A stretch of DNA of 64,000 nucleotides, from assembly GCA_024349245.1 (NCBI GenBank), contig JALDNG010000007.1, positions 861,001 through 925,000 on the forward strand, written 5' to 3'. Shown piece by piece: positions 15,271 to 26,560 of the stretch (its first letter is position 1; the number at the start of each line of letters is the position of its first letter). The stretch is from Neodontobutis hainanensis (taxonomy: Eukaryota > Chordata > Actinopteri > Gobiiformes > Odontobutidae). Position numbers and translations under genes: made by a program. The notes below the pieces were generated by a model. The model worked only from the letters and a program-made list of their open reading frames with translations. It made no database searches and was not told where the DNA came from.

Positions 15271-15734
15271 CACAAAGTAACCATTAGGTAACAAACTGTT
15301 TTGACATTACTGCCTCCAGTCTCCGATGTGGGTCAGGTCACAGACCTCGTTAACATCACAAAAAATGTCTTGGACAAATATCTGGACAAACATCGAGTGG
15401 CAGCCTCTGAATCTGTCACCACAGGCTTCTTCCACAGCATTGAGAACATCAGCTTGTTCTTAAGGCTGACGATCAGATTCTTTCCAGCACCAGGCCAAAA
15501 AAATAATTTGGACCAGACCAGCTCTGTTGAAAACTGACATTGTATTTGTATTGATCTGGCTCTGATTTTTGTGAGGTATTTGGTCAGATGTGTGTCACAT
15601 GTTTGTTCAGAGTTCAAGTGATTGAAATTGAAAATGATTTTTAGCTGGCAGAGTAGAAATATCTACAAACAGTCTTACAGTTTTGACTGATGTGTCTAAC
15701 ACAGAAAACTGTGTCTAGAGTTTTTCAAAACACA
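15271..15734 (+). repeat. Long direct repeat, copy 1
   Basis: Shares order and wording with 17039-17472. Both start with CACAAAGTAACCAT and run through GTCAGATGTGTGTCACATG and TTTTTAGCTGGCAG to the same AGAGTTTTTCAAAACAC end. The last 150 bases are nearly identical. The open frames over it are not genes. Confidence 0.85.
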
Positions 15735-15954
15735 GAAAAGTGTGATGCTTAAGTGTGTGTAGTTGTGCCTCTCTGATTTGAAATTTGTACTTAGAGTCTA
15801 AGCAGTAACAAAAAACTGTAAATCTGTCCATCAGTATTAACACACTGCTCTGAAAAATCTATAGCATTTTTCTTTTACATTTCTACTAAAGATTGACCTA
15901 TAAACATCTGTAGTATGTGGTAAATATGTATGAGCAACACAAAGAGATATTTTG

Positions 15955-16578
15955 CTTTATTTCAGAAAGTTTTGCAAATGGTTGCGTAAGAAGTCCTGCA
16001 TGATTATATACATTGCTGAGGCTGGATTTAACCTAACAACAGTCAGAAGAAGGGCAATAAAGATTATTGGGCACAGGGCTAAGTACCAGGGTAACATGGT
16101 GCCTTTGTGCTGTCATTACATAGAATGGGGTCCTCCACCGCCACGCCAACTTGGGTCCTTTCAACACTAACCTCATTCTTACATTTTTAGACAGATTAAA
16201 TCAATGTTATCACAGCAGCGAACCAAACGGGACAGATGCCATACATTGTTGTCTGACAATGTAGCTTTCTATCGTTCTGCTCTGGTCCAAAACTGGTTTC
16301 ATCAACACCAACAATTTACAGCTCAGTACCTTCCACCATAGTCCCCCTTCCTAAAGCTCATCGAGGAGTTCTTCACAGCATGGCGGTGGAAGGTTTATGT
16401 CCAGATGGCCCTCATTCAAGCTATGGAGGAAGCATGTGATCAAATTGAAGCAGTATTCATACAAGGGTGGATTCATCACTCCAAAAGAATCTTCCCACGT
16501 TGCCTTGCAAATGAAAGCATAGCCTGTGATGTTGACGAGGCCCTGTGGCCAGATCCAGCTAAGCAGAATTATGTTTAG
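15955..16578 (+). pseudogene. Transposase relic, IS630/Tc1-like DDE type
   Basis: The conserved blocks of a fish transposase family related to IS630/Tc1 are visible in order. They are YIAEAGFNLTTVRRRAIKIIG, then VVSDNVAFYRSALVQNWF, then LPP-stop-SPFLKLIEEFFTAWRWKVY, and finally FPRCLANESIACDVDEALWPDP. In this family the first block normally carries an acidic D-E pair before AGFNL. Here the catalytic Asp reads as Ala (GCT). The second Asp (SDN) and the Glu (IEE) remain. A TAG at 16339-16341 interrupts the third block, and frames shift between blocks. It cannot encode an active enzyme. The family name rests on motif memory, not on a search. Confidence 0.65.
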
Positions 16579-17038
16579 GTTTTCGATTTATTTTTTATTC
16601 GGTACTGAAATGGATTTATAATTTGTTACAGTATTACTGTAAGCCTACAGTATAATGGTACATTCAGTAATACTTTATGAAAACTGGGAAATGTTTTGTT
16701 GAAATGTTCAGTATTGACTGACTTGAGTACATTAGTCTGCACCATTGGTGTCATGTGGTGTTGGTAAATTTATTATTACACTTTCTCTGTATAAATGCTA
16801 AAAGTGTTTAAGGTTAACAGACTCAGACCAAATGATGGTTGTGTTTGTATGTTATAACATCAAAATAAGGTTTTTAAAAACATTGTATAGTTTTGACAAA
16901 AGTGTTCCTTTTTGAAAATTATCTGAGGTGTTGTGCTAAATGTGTGAAGGGGTCTGAAAAACTGGGCCCTGTTTTCAAAATTGTGCTTAACCAATTAAAA
17001 AAAACAGTAAACTAAGATGTTTTACTTACGAAGCCTAT

Positions 17039-17472
17039 CACAAAGTAACCATCAACAAAATACAAAATACTATTCTAACATTACTACCTGCCCATTTCCA
17101 ACCTGGTTCAGGTACCGGGCCTCGTCAAAGTGACAAAAGATGTCTTCTCTGGACAAACATTGAGGGAAGTCTGGCCTCCATGGGGTCAAAAGTGGAAATA
17201 AGGTGAAAGAACTTAAAAACAGGGATGATTTTGAAACCAATTTTAGACAAGACGAGCCGGGTGAAAAGTGATATTGTATTTATTGTGATCTGGCTCTAAT
17301 TTCTGTGCAGTCTAGTTGGTCAGATGTGTGTCACATGTTTGTTCAGAGTTCAGGTGATTGAAATTGAAAATGATTTTTAGCTGGCAGTGTAGAAATATCT
17401 ACAAACATAGTTTTACAGTTTTGACTGATGTGTCTAACACAGAAAACTGTGTCTAGAGTTTTTCAAAACACT
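17039..17472 (+). repeat. Long direct repeat, copy 2
   Basis: Second copy of the block at 15271-15734, in the same orientation, about 1.77 kb downstream. The left half has drifted with several indels. The right half (from about 17320) is nearly identical, which suggests a common transposon end rather than a tandem gene duplication. Confidence 0.85.
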
Positions 17473-17640
17473 GTGTGTAATCTTGTGCTAATTGTGTCAT
17501 GCTGAGAATATATTTGTACTTGTGCCTCTGAGATGACCTTTTGCTCATGGAGTGTCAAATTTTTAAAATTGTGCATTTATTTAGACTTTAAAGTCCCAGC
17601 AATTACAAAAATATGTAAATAGGAAAAAGTGAGAAGATTT

Positions 17641-18625
17641 TCATGTGGACAATATTAATGCTTCATCAAAGAAGCAAACAGATCCGTCATTATAAATTAC
17701 CTTGTATGGGGCGGAGAAATAAATCTGTGGAGCTTTCCAAACTGTGCTGATCTTTTTCCTTAAATGTTTTGGGATGTTGAGGCATTCATCAATGTCCAGG
17801 TCTGGATAGATAGCTTCCAAGCCACCACTTAATAAACAAAACAAAAACAAAAAACAAGTAGGCCAATGTTTGTTAGGAGCAAGTTTTCAAGGCTAAGCTT
17901 TCGTCCAAACAATTCCTTTGTCATTTTGCAACACTCTCTTATATGAGCTCAATGTGTGACCTTACTTACTGACAGAAAGAAGAATCCACAGTGCTCAGAG
18001 TTTCTGATGTGTCCTCCACGTTGTAGAGCCCAAAGATAGAAGCGGATAGCACAAGAAGCTGTGCCAGCAGCGCCTGCAGAACAGTAATTCAAAGCCACCT
18101 GCTCACGACTGTAATGTCTTGTCTAATATTATTTTGAGATTTTTGGTGGAAAAAACTTAGTCTCCCATTAATGATGAGACACTGTTATGAATGACTCGTG
18201 TTGTATTATTCGCATTTACTGAATAACTTTTTTTTTACATAACACAGACCAATCGGTGTATACTTTAAAGGCACGTGACCGCGCTCGCGCGCACCATGGC
18301 GCGCGCACACCTGTTAACTCTAAAATAAAACTTATCGGAGAGAAGTCTTCTGATAAAAATAAACATCTTACATGCAGTCAACTATTTAATAAATTATTCA
18401 GCAACTTTCACTTCGATAGCTTGGCATGTTTGTAAGTTTGTGCATTAGCAAGACTAGACTTAGTAAAGGCTACAGGCTCAAACATATGCGCACAATGACA
18501 CGCCTCTTCGTAGGTTTTCTCGTAAACAGCAGTTAAATAATATTACCTGCAACCTCTGCTATAGTTTTGTAAAGCGTGGCAGTGCCGGACCTTACTCTAA
18601 AGCTATTTTAAATTATCTTTACCAT
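17641..18625 (-). CDS. Small unnamed membrane/secreted protein gene, 3 exons
   Basis: The model joins 18623-18625 (ATG only), 17970-18073 and 17641-17827 and gives 97 codons. Splice sites are good: ATG|GTAAAG; TGCAG|GCG after a pyrimidine-containing tract; CA|GTAAGTAAG; and a T-rich tract ending in AAG|TGG. Phases match throughout. The product starts with a hydrophobic segment (residues 2-17, ALLAQLLVLSASIFGL) that could be a signal peptide or anchor. A mixed polar part follows, with two cysteines, an acidic YPDLDIDEC stretch and a basic KHLRKK patch. An AATAAA on the minus strand lies at 17581-17576, about 60 nt after the stop, inside transposon repeat. Alternatively exon 3 is spliced at ACAAG|GTAATT (17701) to lost or distant exons. 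I do not recognise the family. No function is claimed. Confidence 0.5.
18270..18310. promoter_or_regulatory. CG-dense patch with an E-box
   Basis: A CACGTGAC E-box (about 18272-18279) is followed by some 30 bases of alternating CG/CA steps (GCGCTCGCGCGC ... GGCGCGCGCACAC). This is unusual in otherwise CpG-poor DNA. It lies in intron 1 of the small minus-strand gene, about 320 bases inside its ATG. It could be an unmethylated promoter patch. Function is inferred only. Confidence 0.3.
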
Positions 18626-18693
18626 TTCTCAGGCTTGTGTTTCGCCGCAGGTTTCCTTGTTTAGTCACTGTCTTGCACAGAGCCGGATCCTGG

Positions 18694-18700
18694 TGACGTA
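18694..18700. promoter_or_regulatory. CRE-like site upstream of the small gene
   Basis: TGACGTA sits about 70 bases upstream of the minus-strand ATG at 18625. This is where a proximal promoter would be expected. It is a single short motif, so the support is weak. Confidence 0.2.
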
Positions 18701-18718
18701 TGATTTCCTGTGACAACT

Positions 18719-18781
18719 ATTGACTTAGACTAGCATTGACTTAGACTAGAATTGACTTGGACTAGAATTGACTAAGACAGA
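18719..18781 (+). repeat. 16-bp tandem repeat, about 4 copies
   Basis: Four adjoining units of ATTGACTTAGACTAGA, with one or two changes per unit and a shorter last unit. Confidence 0.9.
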
Positions 18782-19113
18782 ATCAATGGGCAGTTAATTT
18801 GTTGCTTCTTTTTATTTATTAAATATTAGATTCACATTTCCAAGAACACATGCTACAGAATTCAGATTTTAAACAATAAAAACTAGCCTACATTTCAGAA
18901 CAGAATTACCCGATGACTGTCATCCAGGATTAACACTGAGAAAAAATTCTAGCATTTTCTTATTATTTACTTTGAGTTTTTTCTTATTCTTTGTATTAAA
19001 TAACATTTGAACAAGGCCCCTTAATCTATGCAGTGATTGTGCAGCATTCTTTCCAGGTGCGGCTTAAGCTCCCTTTGGTTTGTGCTTCTTTGCAGCCGTG
19101 GAATTAGCACCCA

Positions 19114-19116
<3 letters not shown>

Positions 19117-19177
<61 letters not shown>
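19117..19177. repeat. (TA)n microsatellite
   Basis: About 61 bases of pure alternating AT. Confidence 0.95.
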
Positions 19178-19179
<2 letters not shown>

Positions 19180-21812
19180 AGGGCCCCACTTACATATTTG
19201 TAATTTAATACATTTTTTTAAACCTGGTTTTCATTACAGGCGCAGTATGCCCTAATGTAATTTGAATAGAAACAAGGGCTATAAAGCAGTGTAAGTTTGT
19301 TTTAGAATCACACATTTACTGCATAGTACAAAAACAGTATTAAACTATGCCGTAGCTAATGTTGATTGCAATGCCAATCAAATTGATTGTGCATATATTT
19401 GTAAGTAATCATCATAGTCATTAATATTTACATTTAGATTCACTATTTTGCAGCAGAAACTGTGTCATTATTAGGACACATAATCATGAGCTTAAAACAA
19501 CTTGAAATAAAGTAACAATCACTGAATCCCTGCATACATTTCATAGTTGATGTTCCAAATTAATGTTTTATGTCAGACAAGTGAGGCCTTGTAAGCCAGA
19601 GTTACATTTTACAGATTTAACACGACATAACACTTTGAAACTGTTCCAACTACAGTACACTCACAGTACTCCCTAGATCTGCAATACATCCACATGATGG
19701 AAACAGTACATTAAATTTACACAAACAGCCGAGAGAGCACCATGGAACAAAACAACAGACCAGTTATTAAACTACAACAACATGTAGTAACTGCACTAAT
19801 ACTGTTTTACATTCATCGACCAAAAACATTTACATTAAGGCATGGTGATCACTGATGAAAAACAATGACAGCTCATTTAAATAATGCATTAAATATATCA
19901 GACACAAATTAAACTAATAAAACATCTTAGGCCCTTCTTTTATTCATTACATTCCATGACTACTTTAATAAATGAAAGACAGACCTCAGAGGAGAATAGA
20001 TTCTATTGGTTTCTATGCCATTTCCACTCAAAGTTATTTAAGTTAAAGTTCAAATCCTTCTGATTTTTATAAACTGTTGAATGAAATGCATGTATTGTAA
20101 AGCTGCTGCTCAGAGCACCAGCAACACCACATACACTGCACTAAAGATTGGCTCTCCTGTACATTTTAAGGTCAAAGGTCAAAACCAACCAAAAGGCTCA
20201 ATATTGTTACTTAACCTTCTTAAACTGTGTTTTAGCTCATTGCTGTTAATACTAATCTATTCATTACAACATTGTTTTATAGATTTCCAAGTAGCTCATA
20301 ATACCTCAATAAAGTTTTGAAATATGCTGCCAAAAGCAAGTACATTTCAATAATGAATCTATTAAATATATACATATTTAATTTAATGCCTCTATGTCAT
20401 TCTATCTAATACAATATATGACCAGATAGAACACAAGATATTTTGTTAATTTCTTTGTTCATATAAATGTAACTAATGTGTGTGAGATAAGTCAGCTATG
20501 CAATGATTATTACAATCTATGCATTACTTTGTAATACTGTTATTATCACTGCCTGCAGTGCACAGTATTGTATAAATGAAAATGTGGTGACACAATATTA
20601 TCTAATACAATGTCAAATACATAAATAAATCTTTACTAAGGCTGCCTAGCTTTTCATCAAGTATAGCAAATTACAACAAAATTGCAATTAGATGTGTGCA
20701 GAAACATAAAAAATCAACACCCTTCACAATATATTGTTTGAAATATTCCCAGTTCTTTTTTTACATTTCTGCCCTTGGTCCTTTCTCCAAGATGCTGCTA
20801 TTTAAGGTTCTTGTGTGTCTCTTTAAAGTAGAGTCCAGAAAGTGCTATGGTTGCCTTAAAGAAGAATGAGTTCACTCTGGCATGCTCATTCCATACAGAG
20901 GCATCTGATCAAATATAATACACCTGTGTAGGTCAATTTAATACTGGTTGCAGACAGTTCAAATCCAGTTGACCAAAAAAATGTTCTGAACACGTGATCA
21001 CTCTTGCTTTGATCAGCTGCAGTATGAAGCATTTGAACAGATGAGTTCATTAAACATCCTACAAAAAGTAAATGGCAAAGTCTTTCTTTACTGGCATTTC
21101 TAAATAAAGTCCAGATATTCTTCACTGATTTAGACACTTGTCTTGAAACATTGAATGCATCATGTAAACTAAAGCCCTTTTAACAAGATGCCACAATGAC
21201 ATGATCATAAATTCAAATGTTAAATGGTTACAGGCTGACTGTACAAGCTGCCCCCAAACAATCAACATAATAAAGAAACAAACTTGTTGGTACTTTCATT
21301 TATATATTTATATATGTATATATATATATACTATATATACTCTGAGTATCACGAGATAGAGTGATAAGTAAGCAAGCTATACTATTGTTATATCCTCGCA
21401 ATGATCCTACTGTGCACATACTTTGACAGATTGTATAAACACCTAAGGAAAGAGTGTTGTATCTCTGAGATTTGAGTTCTGAGTTGTATTGCTGGTTGTT
21501 GCAGCTGATGAGCAGCATTTTAGCTGCTAGGTTAACCGATGTGGAAAGTGCATGCCAGCAGATCCTGTCAGGTACTTGAACACAGGTACAATAAATATAC
21601 AACAGATATGATCACATCATTGAGTTTAAAGTTTCATTTATGATGTGACATTAAACATTCAAGGAAGAAAACATCCATTACTTCTGAATTATGTCACCCT
21701 GCAAACTGAGGAGAGGGTTTCTTTCACTTCAGAGGCAAAGAAGAAGAAGAAAAGTCAGGTGGAGTTTGTACTATTCACAAAGGACACTGGGTGGGCTAGC
21801 CTTACCACTTTG
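19180..21812 (-). other. Region downstream of rhobtb2, probably including its 3' UTR
   Basis: No coding exon is seen. A minus-strand AATAAA (TTTATT at 19938-19943) is one candidate end for a 3' UTR of about 1.9 kb, but others exist and the true site cannot be chosen. A short AT-rich simple repeat lies at about 21299-21340. Confidence 0.35.
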
Positions 21813-24800
21813 TCAGATGATGGCAGATGAACCAGAAGAAGAGGAGTTGGGAGAGGAAGGAAGGTTCCAGAAAAGCCACTTGCGTTTACATTGCCGTCTC
21901 TGGTACAGGTAGTCTTCCTTGTCGCGCTCTTTTCGAGCTCTTTGGTAGTGGTCATCCTCTTTCAGGTACCACACTGGTGGCCAGCGATGTTTCTCAAAAT
22001 ACTCTTGATTCTCTACATAGAAATAGCATAAAAATATATTTTATGTAGATATATTGTATTTTAAAGTTGTATTTCAAAACATTTGGGACAGTAGTGTCAG
22101 ATATGTAACAAATAAAGTAGAGCTATGTATTACCCGCAGATTTGGTCTTCATATCTCGAGGAAACTTCCGGCATACACTGTTGTAGTTGGTACAAATGTG
22201 GTGCAAGCACCAGCCTGTGAGTTGCTGGGCACCATGAAACTGGGGAGACACAAATGCAATGTCTACTTCATTTAAATGTGTAAATTAACCTGAGCTCTGA
22301 TGAGAGGATGCATGTGTGTTATATCATCAACAATATATCATGTAACATTAGGCTTAGAACAATCCCCATAGATCTCTGTAATTTCTGAAATGGTTATAAA
22401 CTTGAAACACTACCTGTGCCATATCCAAATATGCCAGAACATCCCCGTCAGTGTCAGCCCCCATCATTGCTGCCTCTGTCAACACTGTTACTGTGTAGAG
22501 TTCTAAAAGAGAAGGAAAAGCCTGGCATTGACTTGAATATCATAAATAATGTAACAACACTGTACACAGAGTTTATGCTGGTGTAACTGAACCAGAAATG
22601 GTACCTGTAAGAGCTACTAAGTGGGGGAGGCAAAGACGATTTGCAAGAACAATAAGCTCCATTGCATCCAGGTCAGGTCTAGAACAAAAACGTCCTGTGT
22701 AGAGATATTCAAGCACAGCTCTCATACAGCTGCGTGTTGTGTTTGGAAACAGCACCTTGAAACAGGTAAAACAATTCCAGACATAGTTTGCTTAAAAAGC
22801 TGCAGGAAATTAATGACAGAAATTAAATAATAACAAATAAAAATAACTATCTTCTGCAGAAAACAACCTTTGAAAATTGTCTTTGATCAGTATTATGTAT
22901 GCATAAGGTGTTTTAAAAAGACAACATGCCAGTGCATTAACATTGCCTGGCTGAGGGCTCGGGCAAGTAGCTTTTTACCATAGGCAATTTTTAAATGTTG
23001 TTTTACTTGTATATTTTCAATAGTGCAGTTCTAACACTTTCAGGATGACCATATGTTAGTTTATCAGAATGCAGTGTAACTGTATCACAGCAGGTTTCCT
23101 AACAGCATTAAGCATTAAACACAGAACACATTTTGTAGGTCAGTGCTCTACTTGTAATGCACAGTATAGTTTGACATTGTATTTATTTAAAAATTAAACC
23201 TTTGTCCCATCTAAAAACATTCAAACTTTATTGCCTCTGACCTCTTTGGTGCTGCTCTCCACAAAAGGCCCACCAAACATAGCTGCCATCCAGTCACAAC
23301 TAGAGATGAGTAAAGGCTTGTGGGCCATAATTGTCCCATCATCGAGTTTGAATACAACATCTGCAAGAGAAATCCTAGTTATAATACTGTATATATGTAT
23401 AATCTTAACTTTTAAATGGTTTTGATAACTTGATTTGTCTAACTTTAATGCAAATAAATGATGTTTATTTACCAGAAAAGGTGCCTTTGGCCAAGCACTC
23501 TTTCACTCTGTTTGTGCGGCGTACATGGAAGGCTTTGGTGATTTCTTGGTTCATGAAGGCTTCATTGTTGAGTATGTTGGCCACCATCATGCGCAGGTCA
23601 AAGACCTCCAGCAGCTCAGCAATATGTGCAATGTGCATTAATTCTTTTTCATTCTCATCTAGCTGACCTGTGTACAGATAGCGAAGTACTGCTCGAAAAG
23701 GACTCAGCTGCATTGACTGGTCCATGTGCACTACTGTTATGGGCCGCGGACAGTATGTTATCGGGTCATCGACCACTTCTTCCTGAATGCTGATAAAAGC
23801 TCGACTCCACGAGGACAGCAGTCTGCCTCGTCTGGCACCCTCTGAGTCTTTCAAGGTGCCATCACTAGTGCAGGCCCTTAGATTTGCCCTGTCTCCGTCA
23901 TCACTACTTTCACAAACATCAAAACTAGCAGCACGCATCAGCAGGTCTCGTCCTGAGAGCGGTGCGCGGAGGGGCTTTTCAATTTCCTCATTTTGATTTT
24001 CCATAATGAAGAGGTCATAGAACTTTGAAGAGGATGTAGACAAATATATCTTGTGTGCAAAGATTTTCTGTCGCTCCTGCAGCACCAGGATGACATCAGC
24101 ACAGTGTGGGTCCTCCAAAAGACCAACAGGGTGTTCCTCTGTTGTGGTTGGTGGAGGAGGTACAGTAATTATAGGTGGAGGAGGTTTTGGTGGAAGGAAA
24201 GGTGCCTGTAGGAGAGGCCGCTGAACATTTCTAAGGTGGGATTTCCAAAACTGCAGGTGGCGGCGGGAGATAAGAGCAGCTCGGATAGCGTTATCAAAGA
24301 CGTCCTTGACTCCAAACTGAGCAACAACACTAGTTTCATAATACGGCACTCCCAACTCTTTGGCGACCTCACGACCTCTCTCTGGAGGGAGGATCTCATT
24401 GGACTTTATTGGTCTGAAAAACATGATACAGGCAAATTATAATTTTAATTTCTTTTTAAATTGTCAGTGTTTTAGCCTTATACCTTGCCAAAGGTCTCCT
24501 TGCCCTATTCACTGCTTCCAAGTCGGCATAGCGCAGGTCCAGCTGACAGCCAACCAAGATGACAGGAGCACGAGGGCAAAAATGCTTGATCTCAGGGTAC
24601 CACATGGTCTTCACATGGTACAGAGAGTTGGGATTGGCGATTGAGAAGCAAAGTACCACCACATCTGACCTGAAACAAACAATTAAGGTGTCAATACAAA
24701 AGAAGATTGGGTGACTGTTTTGAGTATCTGACCTGCCATATGCAAAACGCCGGTCTTTATGATGGTCTCCAAATGTGTCCCAAAGACGAAGAGACACACT

Positions 24801-25091
24801 GACGTCGTCAACTACATCTCTGGAGCGCTCTAGTACCTATTAAAATAAATTGTTGATACTTGTAATATTATCTTTAACTATAATCATATATATGTAATAA
24901 ATGATCCTTACCTCTTGGCACACTCTGTACTGGTCAATAGCCCAGACAGTGGGCACATGTGTAGCTAATAACTGGTATTGTGTCAGTGTCGCGTTGCAGG
25001 CCCGGGCACAGATAAGGCGTGTTTTTCCCACAGCATTGTCACCAACTACTACACACTTGATAGTTTCAACGTTTGGCCTCTCATAGTCCAT
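21813..25091 (-). CDS. rhobtb2: Rho-related BTB domain-containing protein 2
   Basis: Nine coding exons join in frame to 691 aa: 24912-25091, 24733-24836, 24484-24669, 23473-24413, 23242-23360, 22605-22755, 22414-22502, 22134-22239 and 21813-22012. RHOBTB2 is an atypical Rho GTPase and an adaptor and substrate of cullin-3 ubiquitin ligases. Visible parts are a GTPase-like domain with P-loop GDNAVGKT (residues 17-24); the KDRRFAYGRSD insert; a proline-rich linker (about 228-245); a first BTB domain from about residue 258 (CADVILVLQE), split by a long insert; a second BTB domain from 471 (DVVFKLDDG); and a C-terminal block with YFEKHRWPPVWYLKE. The start is the ATG of MDYERPN in the exon after the acceptor at 25114. 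The usual human protein is somewhat longer (about 727 aa). RHOBTB1 is the main alternative, but the linker and first BTB domain read as RHOBTB2. Confidence 0.93.
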
Positions 25092-26256
25092 ATCAGAATC
25101 CGTCAACGGGGACCTGTCATTAGACAGAGAGTCAGTGTCAGCACATGAAACCCTAGACCTCTGTCCAGAACAGTGCAGGAACATAGAACAATAATACGAC
25201 CCACTCAAATGTACCTCAGGGATAACAGTGAACAGTTTTATCATTTTGAATTCAGAAATTCTTTGTCCATATTCCAAGCACTAAAAGCATTATGTAAGAT
25301 TATCTAGAAATTGGTGCATGATACTTTGTAGGCCTACTACTATGTCCATCCATTTATCTAGATAAAGCTCTCATTCTTACAACTCCTGACAAAACAAAGA
25401 CATGTTCATGATGTACCCTCTTTATGGATGAGTCATAAGATATTTACAAACTGATTAACTGAAATGGGACAAATCTATTGTCTTTTTCTGTCTATTTTAA
25501 AACGGTCACTGACGATAGGCCTATAGATGCCCAGTCTGGTTTCCCCGGTAACTGTAACCTAGCCTACATCTCTTTATATTATGACATCTTTAACAATCCT
25601 ATATAACGTGTGCTTGATAGGCTATATTTACACTAAAGTATGAGCTATACATTCATGTTGTGTGCCTGAACTCCTCCTGACTGCCTTTTCCCATCTTCCA
25701 CTGTTTACTTTATAAAGCTGCTGGTCACCTAATGTAGCCCAGTGCAAAATCTTTTAGTTAGCCCTACATCAACACATTAGGGCTAATAGTAGCTGTAGCC
25801 AACTCTTGAACTGAGCATGATAATCTTTTGTGGTCACTCTCAGTTTTTATCCATTCATAAAAAATAGCCTCACATTGAGTGGATGTGCATTCACGGATAC
25901 TGTGTGACCTTAGGCAGTAATGGACTATTGTAGGCTTCACCGTAGGCTACACTGCGGAACTCCCGAATTCAACTGATGCAGCCACTCGCTTTGACTACTG
26001 TCCCTAGACATATAGTACCAATAATAAAAAAACAATTAAAGCGAATAATGCATATTCTACAACTACTAAGAAACGAGCGCGCAATGCCTGCACCACAGAG
26101 GCATTAGTCATGGGGCTGCTGCATTACGTGTTATGTAACGCCCACTCACTGACTCTTGAGCTTGTTTATGTCGATAAGCGTTTAGCAACATTACAGATAA
26201 AAGAAAGGCAAAGGGCGGTTTGCCTTTAGGACAGAAAGCGTGTTTTCTCTTCTTAC

Positions 26257-26560
26257 CGCATTGTAAGAAAGTGCTGCATCGGGTTGGTCGATGAACGTGA
26301 TGGAAAGCAATGGTCCATCGGATGCGGCGTGCACCTGACGGTAGCTCGTAATTTAACCTCATCTTCAAGTTAAGGTGCAAGAAGCTTGAAAAATAGTCGA
26401 CCGACGGACCCCAGCTGTTTTAATAAAAGTCTTCTGGATGAGGGCGTAAAGTCACTATACCAGAGAGACATACGCGTAGGCTTCTGTAAGGCTAACGCTG
26501 ATGTGAAGCCTGCCGGTCCGACGCAGAGCAGCAACCTCTGACCGTCACGGAACCACCTCC
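26257..26560 (-). promoter_or_regulatory. rhobtb2: Probable non-coding first exon and promoter of rhobtb2
   Basis: The coding start lies just inside an exon with an acceptor (GACAG|GTCC at about 25113), so an upstream 5' UTR exon is needed. A strong minus-strand donor, TGCG|GTAAGA, occurs at 26257. Behind it the DNA to about 26560 is richer in CpG than its surroundings. The upstream limit is a guess and no TATA box is evident. Confidence 0.35.

Larger units (their letters stand above)
15130..17620 (+). mobile_element. Decayed DNA transposon (IS630/Tc1-like) with nested repeat modules
   Basis: A transposase relic (15955-16578) lies between two long similar non-coding blocks (15271-15734 and 17039-17472). 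A shorter module with the pattern 'TTTCTACTAAAG ... GTGGTAAATAT' occurs at about 15160-15222 and again at 15880-15928. The composite therefore seems to hold two or three overlapping copies or solo modules of one element family. No clean terminal inverted repeats or target duplication could be fixed by eye, so the borders are approximate. Confidence 0.55.

Noticed and set aside
15301..15617. Small genes on both strands
   Set aside because: The region is a transposon repeat present again at 17039-17472 with broken frames.
24236..24644. Plus-strand open frames over rhobtb2 exons
   Set aside because: They are shadows of the minus-strand coding exons.
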